Positions 12,502-25,325 are shown, counted from the stretch's first letter. The stretch is 64,000 nucleotides of DNA from Melanocharis versteri (GCA_013397845.1 VZTG01001872.1:827242-891241); one strand, 5' to 3'. Translations and numbers: made by a program. Notes: generated by a model from the letters alone, not told the origin.

Positions 12502-12535
12502 TGTGTGCGCATGCACACACACACACACACACACA
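12502..12535. repeat. (CA)11 microsatellite within alternating purine-pyrimidine tract
   Basis: Eleven perfect CA units occupy 12514-12535. With the adjoining TGTGTGCGCATG at 12502-12513, the tract alternates pyrimidine and purine without a break for 34 nt. Such tracts, especially with a GCGC core, can adopt Z-DNA under negative supercoiling, and they are usually polymorphic in length. Confidence 0.95.
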
Positions 12536-15500
12536 ACCTTCTACCTGCTTTTCCCATCAGACTCCAGAAAAAAATTAATGACTACGATGTGAAGGGTGGA
12601 CTCTTTGTACATGATCCATTAAAGTACAAAATCATCAAAATATATCTAGCATCTGATTTGCAAGGCAGTGTGGAGTCAGAGGTGAGCTGAGGAAATAGAC
12701 CATCTGAAGACCTCTCTGACCTTGTCCAAGGACTAGTATCTTTTTGTTTGTTTTAATGTTACATGGAAAGTGAGAGTGTAAGTTTAAGGCAACCTAGAGC
12801 ATCCCTTTGCACAGGTCACCACTACTACGTAGAATGCATTATATATAAAAAGGGAAAAAAGCATATGTATTGTACAACCCGTAAAATACATGTTGCCTTG
12901 TTTAATGTATGCAGCTAATCAGGAGAGGTTTCTCTCCTTGGAAATTACACAGGGGGAAGCTTGTTCACAGTGGAGCACAGAGAATCTGGGGATGCATGCC
13001 CACAGGCTGTGGGAAGAATAATGTGAGTTCTTTCTTTTTGTTATGTTGTGCTGGATATCACCATGCATTTATGACTCTTCTTCTGTGCCACTGAAATCTG
13101 GGTGTTTACCAAGGACAGTGATATCTCAACAGTGTGCCATTTCAAGAAAAGAAGTTTAACAAAGGAATAATTTAGCTACCTAAATTTGTCCTTTGTTTAC
13201 AGGCAGGCAACATTACATGCTGGTACACAAGTGCTGAAACTGTAGGCAATGAAACTACAGATAATTGAGGTGTTGTGGAGTAAATGTACTGTAATCCAAC
13301 TAAGTATGTAGGCAGTACTTCACTTTACAGTGAGGTTAGAACTCCAAGCAGGAGTTAAGTCCAAGGGGTTTTTCTGCTCAGGTGTTGCCCTGCTCTTCTG
13401 AATGTAGGATGTCTCTACAGGAAGCTGAGAGAGGGACCACTCAGAAGTGCTTTGCATCACCTACCATGAATAAATTAAGAGCCTGGAGGTGGGAGGACTC
13501 ATGATGTATAACTTTGTGGAAACTCTCTCTCTTCCCTCTGCAATCCCCCGTATTTTGCTGAACGGGAATGGATTAGGAAATGTAGGAGGTGTAGGACATA
13601 GCTTTTTATGCCTATTGGTAATGCATCAACAAATTGCACATGGACCACTCTGGTAGGTAAGATCATGGGCTCTTGGGAGGGTTCTTTTTCTCACTGTCTT
13701 TCAAGGTCTTAATATTTTTATCTGATTGTGCCTTAGATCTAAATCCAAAGCAATAGGGTGTAGCAGCTGAAAGAGCAGAAACTAGAGGCATGCAGTGGGC
13801 AAGGTTAAGAAGAGGCACTGAGAACTGGGGAATCATCAAGGCCCGAGGAACCTGGGTTTTAAATCCCAACATTCTTTACTGCTGCCCTTTCAGTATTTTC
13901 AGTCATGCACTTTTAGACCATTGAATTTTGAACTTCTGGTCACCCCTTTCTTCCAGATGTGAAAACAAGAGCTTGTCAGTGAAAAAAGGAGCTCTCAACA
14001 GAACTGCCACAATGCAATTTGTGACATGAGTCAAAAATCAGAGGTCTACTCTGTTGCCATGATAATACTTGATTAAGATGACTTACCAGGCTGTCAGTTC
14101 AGCAGTTTTGTTGCCAGCCACTATTTTTTACTTTCTTAATTATTTTGTTGTTCTTTATCTATGCTTAAGAGATTGAAAATTGATGCAATGTATTCTGACA
14201 TCTAAATAAAGCATGAGAACATTCGGCCAGCCTTTTCAGGATTGTTTTTTGAAACAAATTACTTTCCTTTGCAGTTCCATATCTTTCAGCTCCCTTTCCA
14301 GTTTTCATTTTAAACATGGAGTTGTAAGAAAGAGAACATGGAGAGAGTAAATAATGAAAAAAAGGTCTAGTGGTTGGAGAAAAAGATATCTATTTTCAGG
14401 TACGCTAATTCATGTTTAACCTTAACAGGGCAGTTACCCACATTGTACTGATCATTTTACTCACCTATGAGATATATAAAATAAAATACTAATTTTGGTT
14501 GAAATAAACAGAAAAAATGTATTTGTAGAAAAGACCAGAAATCTTTGCCAACATTTTTGGGTGTGGGGAGACAAATATTTTTCACTAAACCAAGACTGTT
14601 TGTCTGACTTTTCAGAGGTGCTTACAAATCCAAGTGGAGTCAGCTGGAGCTGTGGTCGCTCCAAAAGTTGGGGAATACTCTTTGTGGTGGTTTTATGGTC
14701 TTAAATGTGGATGAAGTTTTGTGCTTTCCATGAATGAAGAGAACAGTTCACTTTCCTCACATACACTATACTTACACTGTGGAAACAGGATTACTCACTG
14801 ATATAGTTCCATTTCAGTTGGTCACTTTTCAGAGTGTTAGCTTTTCATGTGCCTGCCGCTTCAATGTCTTCTCATCCCAATTACAGAAGCATTTGAGCTT
14901 CAGCATTGTATCTCAGTATTTATAACACACATGAAATGCCAGAAAATTTAGTTTAATGAACTGCTTTTACATGTGGAGTTATTTACATTATTATTTTTCA
15001 CACAAGAATGTTTTCATTCAGCAGAAGCTGAAGAATGATGTCAGATAATCCCATGAACTGGTCTTTCAGAATGGCTTGCCTATTTTACCTCCAAATTTCT
15101 GACAGTGCAGTTTTTTATCCTGATAATTCAAAGGTTCCATTAAGAAAAATGTAAGGGGGGATAATGTATCTACCATGTGAAATACTGGTCAGCCATGTCG
15201 TCTATGCTAATTCCATGTACGACAGTGTAGAAAGCCCTGTCTAAAAGGCTTTACTGTTAATCCCCCTGCTGCTGTGAGAAAAGCTGGTTTCACCCTTAGG
15301 GAGGAGTGTGGACCCTTTCTTTGGCTCAGAGCCACCTCAGCAACATCCAGAGGAGGTCTCCAAGCTTTTCCTTTGTTCAGAACACCTGCTGGCTTGACAG
15401 GAGGGACTCTGAGGGCAGCAGGATGGAAGAGGAGTAATGAGAAGTAAGGCTGGGGGAAGGGATCTCTTATTATTTACTCCGAGGAGGGGTAGAAGAAGTA

Positions 15501-15542
15501 ATCTGAGTCTCCTGGCAGAAAGAGAATGGAGGTCGTTGGTGA
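12536..15542. other. Gene-free stretch
   Basis: No supported gene or repeat. The span holds scattered short open frames, a minus-strand CTG|GTAAGT donor-like site at about 14080-14090 with no matching acceptor or frame, and AT-rich DNA around 14480-14530. The plus strand is purine-rich from about 15330 to 15600, which makes the complementary strand pyrimidine-rich and Leu/Ser-rich when translated (129 codons, 15337-15726 minus). That frame is not credible as a gene. Confidence 0.5.
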
Positions 15543-15647
15543 CAAACAGGTGAAGAAGAAGATGCTGATAAAGAAGTAGAGAAAAGAGCAGTACGTGTGG
15601 AGCCTGGTGATACCACCTTGGACCACCAAGAAATGGCTGATGCATAA
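15543..15647 (+). other. Short acidic open frame (34 codons), unrecognised
   Basis: Between a TGA at 15540-15542 and a TAA at 15645-15647 lies a 34-codon frame rich in Glu, Asp and Lys. It has no clear splice acceptor at its start. The acidic composition follows from the local purine (GAA-rich) bias and is weak evidence of coding. It is recorded because a second acidic frame with better splice signals lies 350 bp downstream. Confidence 0.1.
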
Positions 15648-15998
15648 TGTGAAATACCAACAGTTCCCAGGTGATAGGCAGAGAAAAAAAAATAGCCAAC
15701 ATTAAAGCAAAATTAGGGTTTGTCAAAACACTACTAAAAGTGAGAAAGGCAAGTGCAGTCAGCTAGTTGTTCCAAACACCTGAAAGTGCCAGATGGCATC
15801 CTATGGAGGAAGCATCCATCAGCAAAACGATAGGGTTTTTTGGTTTTTTTTTTTTGTTATTGACCATAGCGATATTTTTCCAGGTATTTCCTCTCTGTCT
15901 TATTTGAGCATTAGTCAAGACGAGGAAAGCAGTCCTTAATTGCCCTGTACAAAAACACTCAGAGCAGCAGCTCTTTTCTCTCTTTCCTTTCCCACAAG

Positions 15999-16620
15999 GA
16001 GACATTGTGACAAGAGAAGGATTTCCAATTGGAAGAGGTTTTGTTTCCAAGGAAGATGTGGATGACAAGGAAGGAGATGAAAAAGAAGAGTAATTGAAAG
16101 GGATGCCTCTAGCACAGTTCAAGATTAATGTTCCTCCTAGTTTATCTCATATTTCTTCCACAGATGATGTTCCAACTGTACATGTTTGTGTGGTTAACAC
16201 TGGGAGTAAAGAGCATAGAAGAACTCCTCGGAGTCTGCTCAATTCTTGCCATCACAAAAACCACCTACGTGATTCTTCATACCTCTGCACCAGGGTAAAC
16301 GAGAGATTAGATGGATTGTCTGGAAGGAGGTGCTATCGATGCTGATCAACACTGGACAAACCAGGCCACTCGTGCATTGTGTGATGGAATTGTGGGAGTG
16401 CAATGATTTCTACAATGAAGGGAGTCCACTGTGGTGGAGGTCCAATAAATTACAAATGATCTAACTATGAGCTCAGCTTCTAGGTGTACTTGGGGATATT
16501 CAAAATTATCTATTGTGCTGGTAATTGCCAACAACTGCCTATATTTTGGATGTTCGTGTTTACAATGTTATTTGCAGCCTTCGGTCCTGTAAGAAAAAAT
16601 AAAATAATTCATGAATGACA
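15999..16620 (+). other. Putative 3' terminal exon, unrecognised gene or lncRNA
   Basis: A long polypyrimidine tract at about 15970-15993 ends in CCCACAAG|GAGAC, a strong acceptor. A frame follows (two bases finish a split codon, then GAC at 16001) for 30 codons and ends in a Lys/Glu/Asp-rich tail with TAA at 16091-16093. About 500 bp later is AATAAA at 16598-16603, followed by GT-rich sequence near 16621-16640, as expected of a cleavage and polyadenylation site. The exon needs an upstream phase-1 donor, and the donor at 8954/8955 has that phase. No homologous protein is recognised. Acceptor-like tracts and AATAAA are common in AT-rich DNA, so chance remains a serious alternative. Confidence 0.25.
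16598..16603 (+). terminator. Candidate polyadenylation signal
   Basis: Canonical AATAAA, with a GT-rich stretch (GTGTGCAACTGTTGG) about 20-30 nt downstream. Its context is better than that of the many other AATAAA hexamers in this AT-rich window. Confidence 0.3.
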
Positions 16621-16774
16621 GTGTGCAACTGTTGGTACTTTATTTTCAAAAGTTTTGAACCTGACACAGGGAATGTGCACGAGGTGTTGGCTTCAGTCAG
16701 AGGTCCCACTAGAAGTGAATGCCTGGCAGGAGACTGCTGTCCAAAGAATGACAGTAAATTATTAACTTTTAAGA

Positions 16775-16806
16775 TATTTATTTATTTGTTTATTTATTTA
16801 TTTATT
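16775..16806. repeat. (TTTA)n tetranucleotide repeat
   Basis: About eight TTTA units with one TTTG interruption. It is a simple sequence repeat with no other content. Confidence 0.9.
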
Positions 16807-18359
16807 CAGTCACTTATTGTGTAAGAGAAGCTGTATTTAGGGAACAAGCTAATACAAATATGTTTTAAAATACTTTAATATTCAGTACGGGGAGTATTAC
16901 CTGCAGAGCACTATATTCCTCTGAAAAGAGAATCAATGTAAGTCTTTTCATTATGTGATTCACCTGAATTCAGACAGATATTCTGAAATTCTGTCCTCCT
17001 GTCCTGAAACTGGGTCCTCCTGTCTGTCCCTTCTGGCACCTTTCACGGTTCTTTATCCAGTTTCAAATGAAGCAGTCAAGGAGAATATCATCATCTGTCT
17101 AGCTAGCAATTCCCCTGTTGTAATACATTTCCCTGCTAGGACTCTTCTTCACCCTCTACTTTCCTTGTTTAATTTCATCCTGTTTGCATTTTAGTTTAGC
17201 TTAGCAGCCATCTGCTTATGTTTTTTTTTCCTCTATCCATCCTCATCTCTTGCTGTGACATCAGTCATTGTTTCTGGAGTAATCAAGCTACAGCTACTTG
17301 GGAAATTCGGGGTTTGAGCATTCCTCAGTCCCAGAGATGAAGGGAACATACCTTGTTGTTCAGATCTAGAAAAAATTGTTTGAGTATTAAGGGATTACAT
17401 TGCTAGAGCTTCACCCAGAAAGGTATCATACAGACATTTCTTTTTCTGCACTGAAGGTCCCAAACTTCCCTCTTTCCACATTTCCATTGGTTGCAGTGCT
17501 GGGGATGTTATTTTCTCTCTGCCACAAAGGGTTTAGCTCTCTGTATCCCTTCTGTGTGAGATGCTAAAAAAAGGTACCTTTCCCCTTCAGCTTTCCCTGA
17601 TGTCTCCCCAGGTATAATTTTATGCAAGTTTATACCAATATTGACATTTTTTTATTTCTCAGACAACTTTGAATTCTTTGAATTCAAGCTGTTAAAACCT
17701 TGTCCCTTTAAAACAAAGAAAAACTGAAATCATAGGTTCTTTGAATGTGAAATTTACTCATGTGTAGCAGATTGACACAAGGCTGAACATTCACCAGGAA
17801 TCTTATGTTATGTCCTCTGATTTACTGTGAATCACTTCACATTTACAGGGGAAGTACAGATAAAATCATATCCATAACACTGTGATGACTATAAGTGGTG
17901 TGTTTAGCTGCTTTTTAACAGACAGTTGAATCAAATCATTTTAGAAATCCCATGCCAAAAAATGTTATGCATTTTCCTCTCTGTCTTTCACTCTCTCTCC
18001 ACTACAGTGCATGTCTTGCTGGTTAGAGCAAATGAGTGTGCTCAATTTGTTCCATTACTGTGTCATTGACACTGATGTTTTATTTGCTGAACTCCATTTG
18101 TGTTTGAGACCTCCTTTATTTCCAAAATGTTTTGTTAAAGTCTTGCCTACATTAAGCATTTTACTTTCTTTTTCTGAAAAGCATTTCATGATGTCCTGAT
18201 TCAGTAGAAAATTTTCTTGTAAAGTCTGGCAAGAGCTGCCATTACTCTGGACTTTTTGGGCAGCAGTGCAAACTTTACTGTCAGTTATCACATCCCCTTT
18301 CTGTTCACCTGCTGAGTTTTTATGACTTAAAAATCACAGCGCCTTGTTTATGATGACAG
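16807..18359. other. Gene-free stretch
   Basis: No gene or interspersed repeat is recognised. A tandem pair of the nonamer TTTGAATTC lies at about 17667-17685. Open frames are short and unsupported. Confidence 0.5.
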
Positions 18360-18610
18360 TTCATTATAGAGCAGGAATATACCAAAAATATTTTTTCAAT
18401 TATGGCAATAAAATATTGAAGATTCTGCCTAGGATACATGTTAAGGAGAAATGTAGGGAATGTAATTCCCCTTGAGAAACCAATGAAATTAGTTTAATAA
18501 ATACAGGGAGTGCATTAATTAGATTAATAAATTAAAAGAGTTGTTATTTGTCACTGGTTGATTATAGCTGGCTTTTTGAGTATTATTTGTTTGAGAAGTG
18601 CAGGTGTTTC
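18360..18610. promoter_or_regulatory. Candidate conserved non-coding element, homeodomain-site rich
   Basis: AT-rich but not low-complexity, with a dense group of TAAT/ATTA cores, including TTAATTAG at 18515-18522 and further ATTAATAAATTA just after. Such clusters are typical of homeodomain-bound developmental enhancers. The call rests on motif density and appearance only; conservation is not shown. Confidence 0.25.
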
Positions 18611-18923
18611 TGCAATAGGAATTACTGTTATTCTAGATTAAAAAAATAGTCATACTTTAGTATCTTTCCACTTTGAACACATTCAAAGAGTTATCTAAGT
18701 TTTACAGACTTTAACTAAATTCTATCCTCTTTTCTCAAACTACAGTAACTGAATATTATGTGCAATGATACTGCACAAATATCCATACTGATCATATTAG
18801 TTTTTCTTATTAGATATAATGGCCCACTGTTTGCAAGCAAAATACCCACAACTACTTTATTTAATACGTTATGCCCAACAGGGCAAATTCAGTGCAAGCC
18901 AGGCCTTTGGTACTTCCAATTGA

Positions 18924-19124
18924 CCAAGATTTGTTGAGTTTGGTGTATGTGAAATAACCAGTAAAACAACCAGTTTGGTACTTTGCATTCAGGTCAGTGA
19001 GCGCTGGTGTGGCCCCACAGACAGGCTGCAGGTGTACAACGCTCAGGGAAGTGGGTCAACTGGTGACAGTTTTAACTTAATTTACATTGAGCTGAACCTC
19101 TCATCTGCTCTCACTTACCAGTGA
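18924..19124 (+). other. 66-codon open frame without ATG, unrecognised
   Basis: After a TGA at 18921-18923 a frame stays open to a TGA at 19122-19124. The residues from 18993 on (beginning VSERWCGPTDRLQVY) have a mixed, globular-looking composition unlike most chance frames here. An AG at 18991-18992 (TTTGCATTCAG) could be an acceptor. There is no in-frame ATG and no in-frame donor, since the nearby AAG|GTAAGT at about 19159 lies beyond the stop. It could be a decayed exon or chance. Confidence 0.12.
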
Positions 19125-20039
19125 GCAAATTACAAGGGAATCACCCTTACAACATAAGGTAAGTTAATTCACATACCTGCTTAGATGTATGTTTGAGTGC
19201 ACTTTAAGTTAAATACTCTTACATGGCTACTGAAAAATCCGTTCATTTTAGCACCAATGAAATCTGAATGAGTACAAACACTGATATTTAAAATGCTCCT
19301 TCTTTATAGGTGGGAAGAAAAAGAGATCGTTTTCAGGAATGTTTCTTCTCATGTTTGGGTTGTGCAACTGGAACACATTGAAGAAATCAGTTATAAATAG
19401 GTAGTTTTCCCATAGTTGTTTATTTCTGAAATTCTTCAGCTCTGATCTGCGGTCCAAATATCAACAGTCTGTAGAGCACTTGCTGGGGGCCTGGGGAAAG
19501 CAGCGAGCCTTTCTGAGGTTGGCCCAGGAAGGCTCCATCCAAAGGAGATGGAGACATGAAAGAAAGAGGTTTAATAAAGTTTGGGAGTAAATCACATCCC
19601 TGCAATCAGCACTCAGTATGCTCATCGCCCAGGGCAAAAATGCACCCCAAAAATTAAAGTGAAAAAGATCAAGACCCATTAAGTCATAGCATGTGACTTT
19701 ATTATTGTTGCTTGATTAACCTGGGAAGCAGCAGCTCAAAGCTGTGGTCTGTTTACACTACCTGGGAATTTTTCATTTAATGGTATGAATTTGCCCATTC
19801 CTACAGTTGGTGCTGCATTTTTATTAAAAATACTGCTCACCATCAGGTGTTGGCATTACTAGTCTTGCCTCACTACTGCATTGCCACTTGGGCATTACAC
19901 ATTTGAAAGACCTTGGAATATTCCATTTTCCTGCCCAGTTTGCCACCTCTGGTAAATAGCGAGTTGCTGATTCAACGATGGGCTTGGCGTTTCATTTTTA
20001 CTTAGACACTGCAAAAATAGAAAATTCTATGCAATGAAG
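19125..20039. other. Gene-free stretch
   Basis: Contains an isolated strong donor-like AAG|GTAAGT near 19159/19160 and nothing that pairs with it. No repeat or RNA gene is recognised. Confidence 0.45.
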
Positions 20040-20340
20040 TAAAAGTAGCACTTAATTTGGACAGCATGGGCACACAAAGATGTGGTGGCTGTAAAAACCA
20101 TTATCTTTTAGCAAACAACAGTTGCTTATCAGATAAGACAATGATTTTAATGAAGAATCATAGATAAGGATAGAGCAGCACACTGATTAATGCACTCAGC
20201 AACTTCTCCTGAAACCTGACTGCCTTAGGTCTTCGCTCTTTTGCAATGATATGCAAGCTGTAATAAAGCTTTTACCGTTATTCAATATCATGAATAGTAT
20301 TAGCAGAATTGTCAGAGTTTCTAGTTGAAATGGATGACTA
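20040..20340. promoter_or_regulatory. Candidate conserved non-coding element
   Basis: A balanced, non-repetitive block with AGATAA (GATA-type) sites near 20131 and 20162, TGATTAATGCA (homeodomain/HNF1-like half sites) near 20182 and TGATATGCAA (POU-like) near 20247. The dense factor-type motifs resemble an enhancer. Conservation cannot be tested here. Confidence 0.22.
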
Positions 20341-23300
20341 TATCTCCTGGACTTCTTAAAGTTCTCACTTTTTTATATAAACCTGCGTTGTTATTAGACA
20401 GAGATAAATAAAGGAAAGAAATATCCAGGAAAGAAGTGAGGGAGAAAAAGGCAAAAACCTATTCTTTTTGTTATCATGCAATGTAACTTGAATATATTGT
20501 AAATAATTAGGAATTGCCTAATTCAATCCACAGCAATATACAAAAGCACACCACCATATCTTATGGCTGTGTTTGGCTTTTGTAAATGTGCTTTAGGGAA
20601 AGGGTGTTTGTCACCAGTAAAAAATCAACTAGTCTTTGTAGCTGGACTGATTTATTTTTGAATGCAGGGCTATTGTTATATATAAAATTATTTTTTTTCC
20701 TTTCTTTGAATCTGGTCCATACATCACACTTCTGTCATGAAAAAAGCTATACGTCATTCCTGGGGCAACACGTCCCCATTTCCCTTTTAGATTTTTCTGA
20801 TCATTGAACCCTGCAATAAAACGGTCCCATGCACACCTGTTTGACACCTGGATGGTGCAGTGCATGGGCTGTGCTTTGAGACACTGAAGCAGAGTTGCTG
20901 TGATCTCACCCGAGTTTGATAGAGCAAAACTTGTTTTAAAGGGAAGTTTTTAAAGTCCAGGCAGGATTCTAGAGCTGGAGGATGGTCTCAATTTACAGTC
21001 ATCTTCCTGAAATCGATTATTCTTTAAAACTACTCCTGCAAGTTACCGAGCTCACAAGCTGTTTTATTGTATTGCACATGAAGTTACATTTAAGAAAGTT
21101 TGTATTTGCAGGAGTAAAAATGTGCAGTATGAGGCTTCTTGTTTGGATTATCTTGTAACCTGCTGGCTTACCTGAGATGAGAAATAATGCAAATGACTGT
21201 GAGTTTGACCGTGCTGTGTGATGTGTGAAGGAAGCACGGAGCACATGTGCTTTGTTAATGTGAGTTTCTCAGCTAGTAAGCCATTGTATATTAGTAATAT
21301 CATCATTCAGGACTAATTAATGCATCATTATGGCCTTCTAAAAGGCTTTTGCCAGTGTGAGGCTGAGTGCATGGGTTAGTATTTGTTCTGGAAAAGTTTT
21401 ATTATTATTGCTTTATTCTAATGTGAAAGCTGATTTGGTGCCTTGAATTGCACTCACACCCCCAGAAGCATTGCTTTAATTGGAAATAGTTGCAACTAAA
21501 AATGCCAGACATGAAACATAAATGTGTAGTGGGCCATTTTCTAACTCTATAAAAGGAGAGCTTTATTGAGGGTAGAGAAATCCAGATATGGCAGCTTGGT
21601 GGTCTTGAACCCAGCATCCCAGAGTTGGTTCAACATTAAGAGTTTGCCTCCAATACTCAGGGGCTGATCCTACACATTCCCCTTTTTTGGGCCTGTTTAG
21701 GGCCTTGTGGGGAACACACAACTTTTGAGGATCAGATCTGAAACTCTTCCCAGGGAACATGCTTTTGAAGAACATCTGTTTTGAAAACACCAGGCATGTG
21801 CAAACCAGAGTGAGACCAAGGTCATCTGAAGTTTAGCTTTCCTCTACCCAAGAGCTGCCTGTAGTCATTTTGCTAGCTTTATTTTCATCTGGTCCCTGCA
21901 TAGTAAAAGTTCTGCTCATAAAGCAATCACGAAAATTGTTATGGCCCTAAAGAATGCTGCTGAAAGCAAATAAGTGCTGTAGTTTCCAGATTCCATCCCT
22001 AATTAGTAAGAGGGGTCAAGTGTCAGGTCCATCAGTGAGCTGTAGTATTTCAGTTTTCGATCAGTAAGAGTCATTCATTTAACAAGACAAAGAGGCTGAG
22101 AATTTTCTTTGTGACATTGTTCTGGTTGCCTTTCCTTCTCATGTTGTTCCTAGCTTTTTCCTGGTAGTTTAGCTTGGCTTTTTGAAACTAGTCTCTGGAT
22201 AATACTTTAGTGGACTCTTAAATCACCCTTTTTTTTCTGTTCCTTGGCAATATAGTGGCTTCTTTTCCATTAACCTACTGCCTGATTACACCAACTGTCT
22301 GAAATGCAGTTAGAATGACTCTTTGCATACGATCTTATCTGACACTTACATCTCCTTCCATTTTTTAATCTCATTTTAAGGACGTGGAACTATTTGGATT
22401 TCCTTTTACCCCTTTTATCTAGATTCCATTTTCTTAAATGAAATCATCCAGCTTTTTCCGAGGGGAATAGTTTAATGGTTCAAGGTGCATGATTTGTAGT
22501 GACCTTACAATTGTGCAGGACCACAGTCCGTGGTGTTCCATGCAAGTGATCAGAAGGGGCCACGCTCGCCTTTGAAGTGGGGTAGCTTATTAGAAAAGTA
22601 GTAAGTTGTATCAAACTTTCTGTCCAATTAACTGTGTCTTTTCCACATAAGCTTGGGGTTTTTTGTGTAGTGGACCGAGGGGGTTTTTGAGTGAAATTTA
22701 CTGCCAAATCTATGTTTTAACCGACTAGTACAAAGTATTTGCATTCAAACCACCTATTGATTCATCTAAGTTCATAGACGAATAGTCATAACTTGAAAGA
22801 TTTATAGAGTTCTAGGAGTCCAATTTAGCTAGCTTATTTGTTTTACAATAAAGCCACTTTTCTGCCTCTGTTGTTCTCTCTGTTTAGCATTACTTACTAA
22901 ACCTGTGGCTTATATTCTCTACTGCTTCCATGGGACCCATCGAATGACTTGACTTTGTATGGTTTCGATTTAATCAAGAGGAAGATGAAAGTAGGTGTGT
23001 GTTGCTTTCAACTCCTTAGTCATTTTGCAATCCATCTTAGTCAATGTGTGGTTGCCCAGGACGCAGCATTAATGATAGCTGTCAAAATAATAGTCAGAAG
23101 GTTAAAGGTCAAGAAAAATATGTAAAAGACTTCAGGGTGAACCAGATGATAAAGTAACTCATTTAGGCCATTAAATGCTAGCATAGTATGGACTTGATGG
23201 GTTCATGGGTTACTAGAAGCAAGAAGAGTAAATGGGGACATCTTCAAGTAGTTTACTCTTGTTAAAAGATGAAAAAAGATGATAATAGCATTACCAAACA

Positions 23301-25325
23301 ACTGCACTAAAGGCAATTTTCTTAATTACCATGCTGACCCAGCAGTGCACAGAGAGAGGTCTTGTTATTAGAATGAGAGCTTTTACTTTCAAACAATATT
23401 AACCCTTCTTGGTACTCTATGTCTTAATTAAGGGTATTCCTGGAAGTTCTGCAGCTGTCAACATTTTTGCATTTCTTTTTGGGTTTGCAAAGCAGTGAGT
23501 CAAGAAACAAACAGTTGCATCTTTCTCCATTGTTTCAGTGGTCTCTGCTTAATTTTAGGTCTTTCTCCAGTAAAGCTATGAGTTATTCATTTATGGAAGG
23601 AGCAAGCTTGAACAGCTAAATAGTCTCTGACTATAAGAACAGCAGTGTGAAGTTGTCTCCCTTTCCCTAATTTTTTCAGCAAGGCATTTTGTTTACAGTT
23701 GTTTAGAAATCAGTATGTACTTATTTTCCAGAATAATCTAGGTAGATGAGAATAAAGTTCTGTAAGTTATTATACTTTTCCTTAACAGTGAAATGTCATA
23801 GAAAACTGGAAAGTTTTCTGTGTATCAATAAAAAACTTTCAACTTCACTATCTGTAAATGAGGGCACGGATTAATAATTTCCTCAAACCCTTAACAAAAA
23901 ATTCCAGCAAGATTAATGTAATTCGTTTGTGTTGTCTGTCTTCTGTTACCTAGCTGGCCGTGGTTAGTGAAGGCTTCATCCAGGCTCTAAGAATTTCTGG
24001 GACATTGACTGTCATTCCAGAGGGACTGCTGGTTTGGCTGGTTTCCTAATGGGTCTTCTCAGTAGTATTTAGTTTGAATTACCTATATGTCATGCTCAGA
24101 TATGTTCTTCTTGCAACCATTGTGTTGTAGTTACATTTGATGGAAAGGAAATACAAATCTCAGCATCAAGCAAAATGTCATGGGCAGAGGAATTCTCTGC
24201 TCTTACAACATCAAAACAAAGATATGCATGTACAGAAGACTTTAATGAGAGCAGTGAGATATTACTGGGAAGATTATTTTTAAAAAAAGGAGGAATAATT
24301 TGCAATTGTCTGAAGTTGTGACATTATACTACCATGATGAAATAACAGTAAAATGCAGTAAAATCAGCTGGACTGAAAGTTTTGGGAAAGTCAATACTGC
24401 TACTGTGATCATCATCTATTGCTTAGAGAAGGCCTTTCATTACTACTGATATTTCAGGTCAGGGGGGAACCAGGAATCTGGAGGCAGTGGCTGAAACATC
24501 TAGAGTGTCTTGCTCTAGAAAGTGCTCCTACTTATGTCTTCCTTTTTGCCTTCCTCCTCAGACGACTTTTCAGCGACTATCACTCAAAGTGGCACGTCAA
24601 GCATCCTGCTCCCAGTCTTTGAAGCTCAGAGAATTTTTGGGAGCATGATAACAAGGGCACAAAGAGCTGTCAGAGGATCAGATTGATCTCCATGTACTTT
24701 TCCGCCAGAAAAGATTCAATGTCTTTGAATTGGAGCTTTAGCATAGAGCAGAAGCAAATTATCTGATTTTCTTCACTTATGTCACACTGATTCAGTTTGT
24801 GGGGATTTTGGTGATGTGGGGGAAAACTAGATTCCTTCTGAGGGAAAATGAAGCAGCAGCTGATCTTCAGATACTTCCCAACCATATACCAGCACCCTAT
24901 AGGAAACAAGTGTCTGAAATAATGACTGTTCTTCAGTCTTAAAACTACATGCGTGGCAGGGATATTTTGTCCAAGGAATCAGATAAAATCTGGTTCAAGC
25001 AACCTCTGAAAAGTACATATTCTATAGATGTAGAGCCTTGAGCACCAACTGCAGTAGTCCCTTGGTCTGTTCCTTTCACACCAAAGACCTTACTAATTTA
25101 GAGTCGAGGCATCTAATCTGAAATGATTGTGCAGGCTGGTATATTTTCTGTGGCACTTGGTAATTAGTTTAATTATATTATTAAGAATATGCAGTATATC
25201 ATACTACCATATCAAATTCTATTTCTTTTAATACTGTAATATCCCTAACAATCCCTTCTAATGTCATGAAACTGCTGGGCTTGGCAATGTAAAGACACGT
25301 AGCAATTTTGGCTAGAGTTTCTTAA
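20341..25325. other. Gene-free stretch
   Basis: About 5 kb with no supported gene, RNA or interspersed repeat. A minus-strand CAG|GTAAGC donor at about 21168-21174 follows a short frame that has no recognised product. The remainder is ordinary AT-rich DNA with short homopolymer runs. Confidence 0.45.

Noticed and set aside
15337..15726. 129-codon minus-strand Leu/Ser-rich frame resembling a membrane protein
   Set aside because: The Leu/Ser bias is the mirror of a purine-rich plus strand and there are no family motifs.
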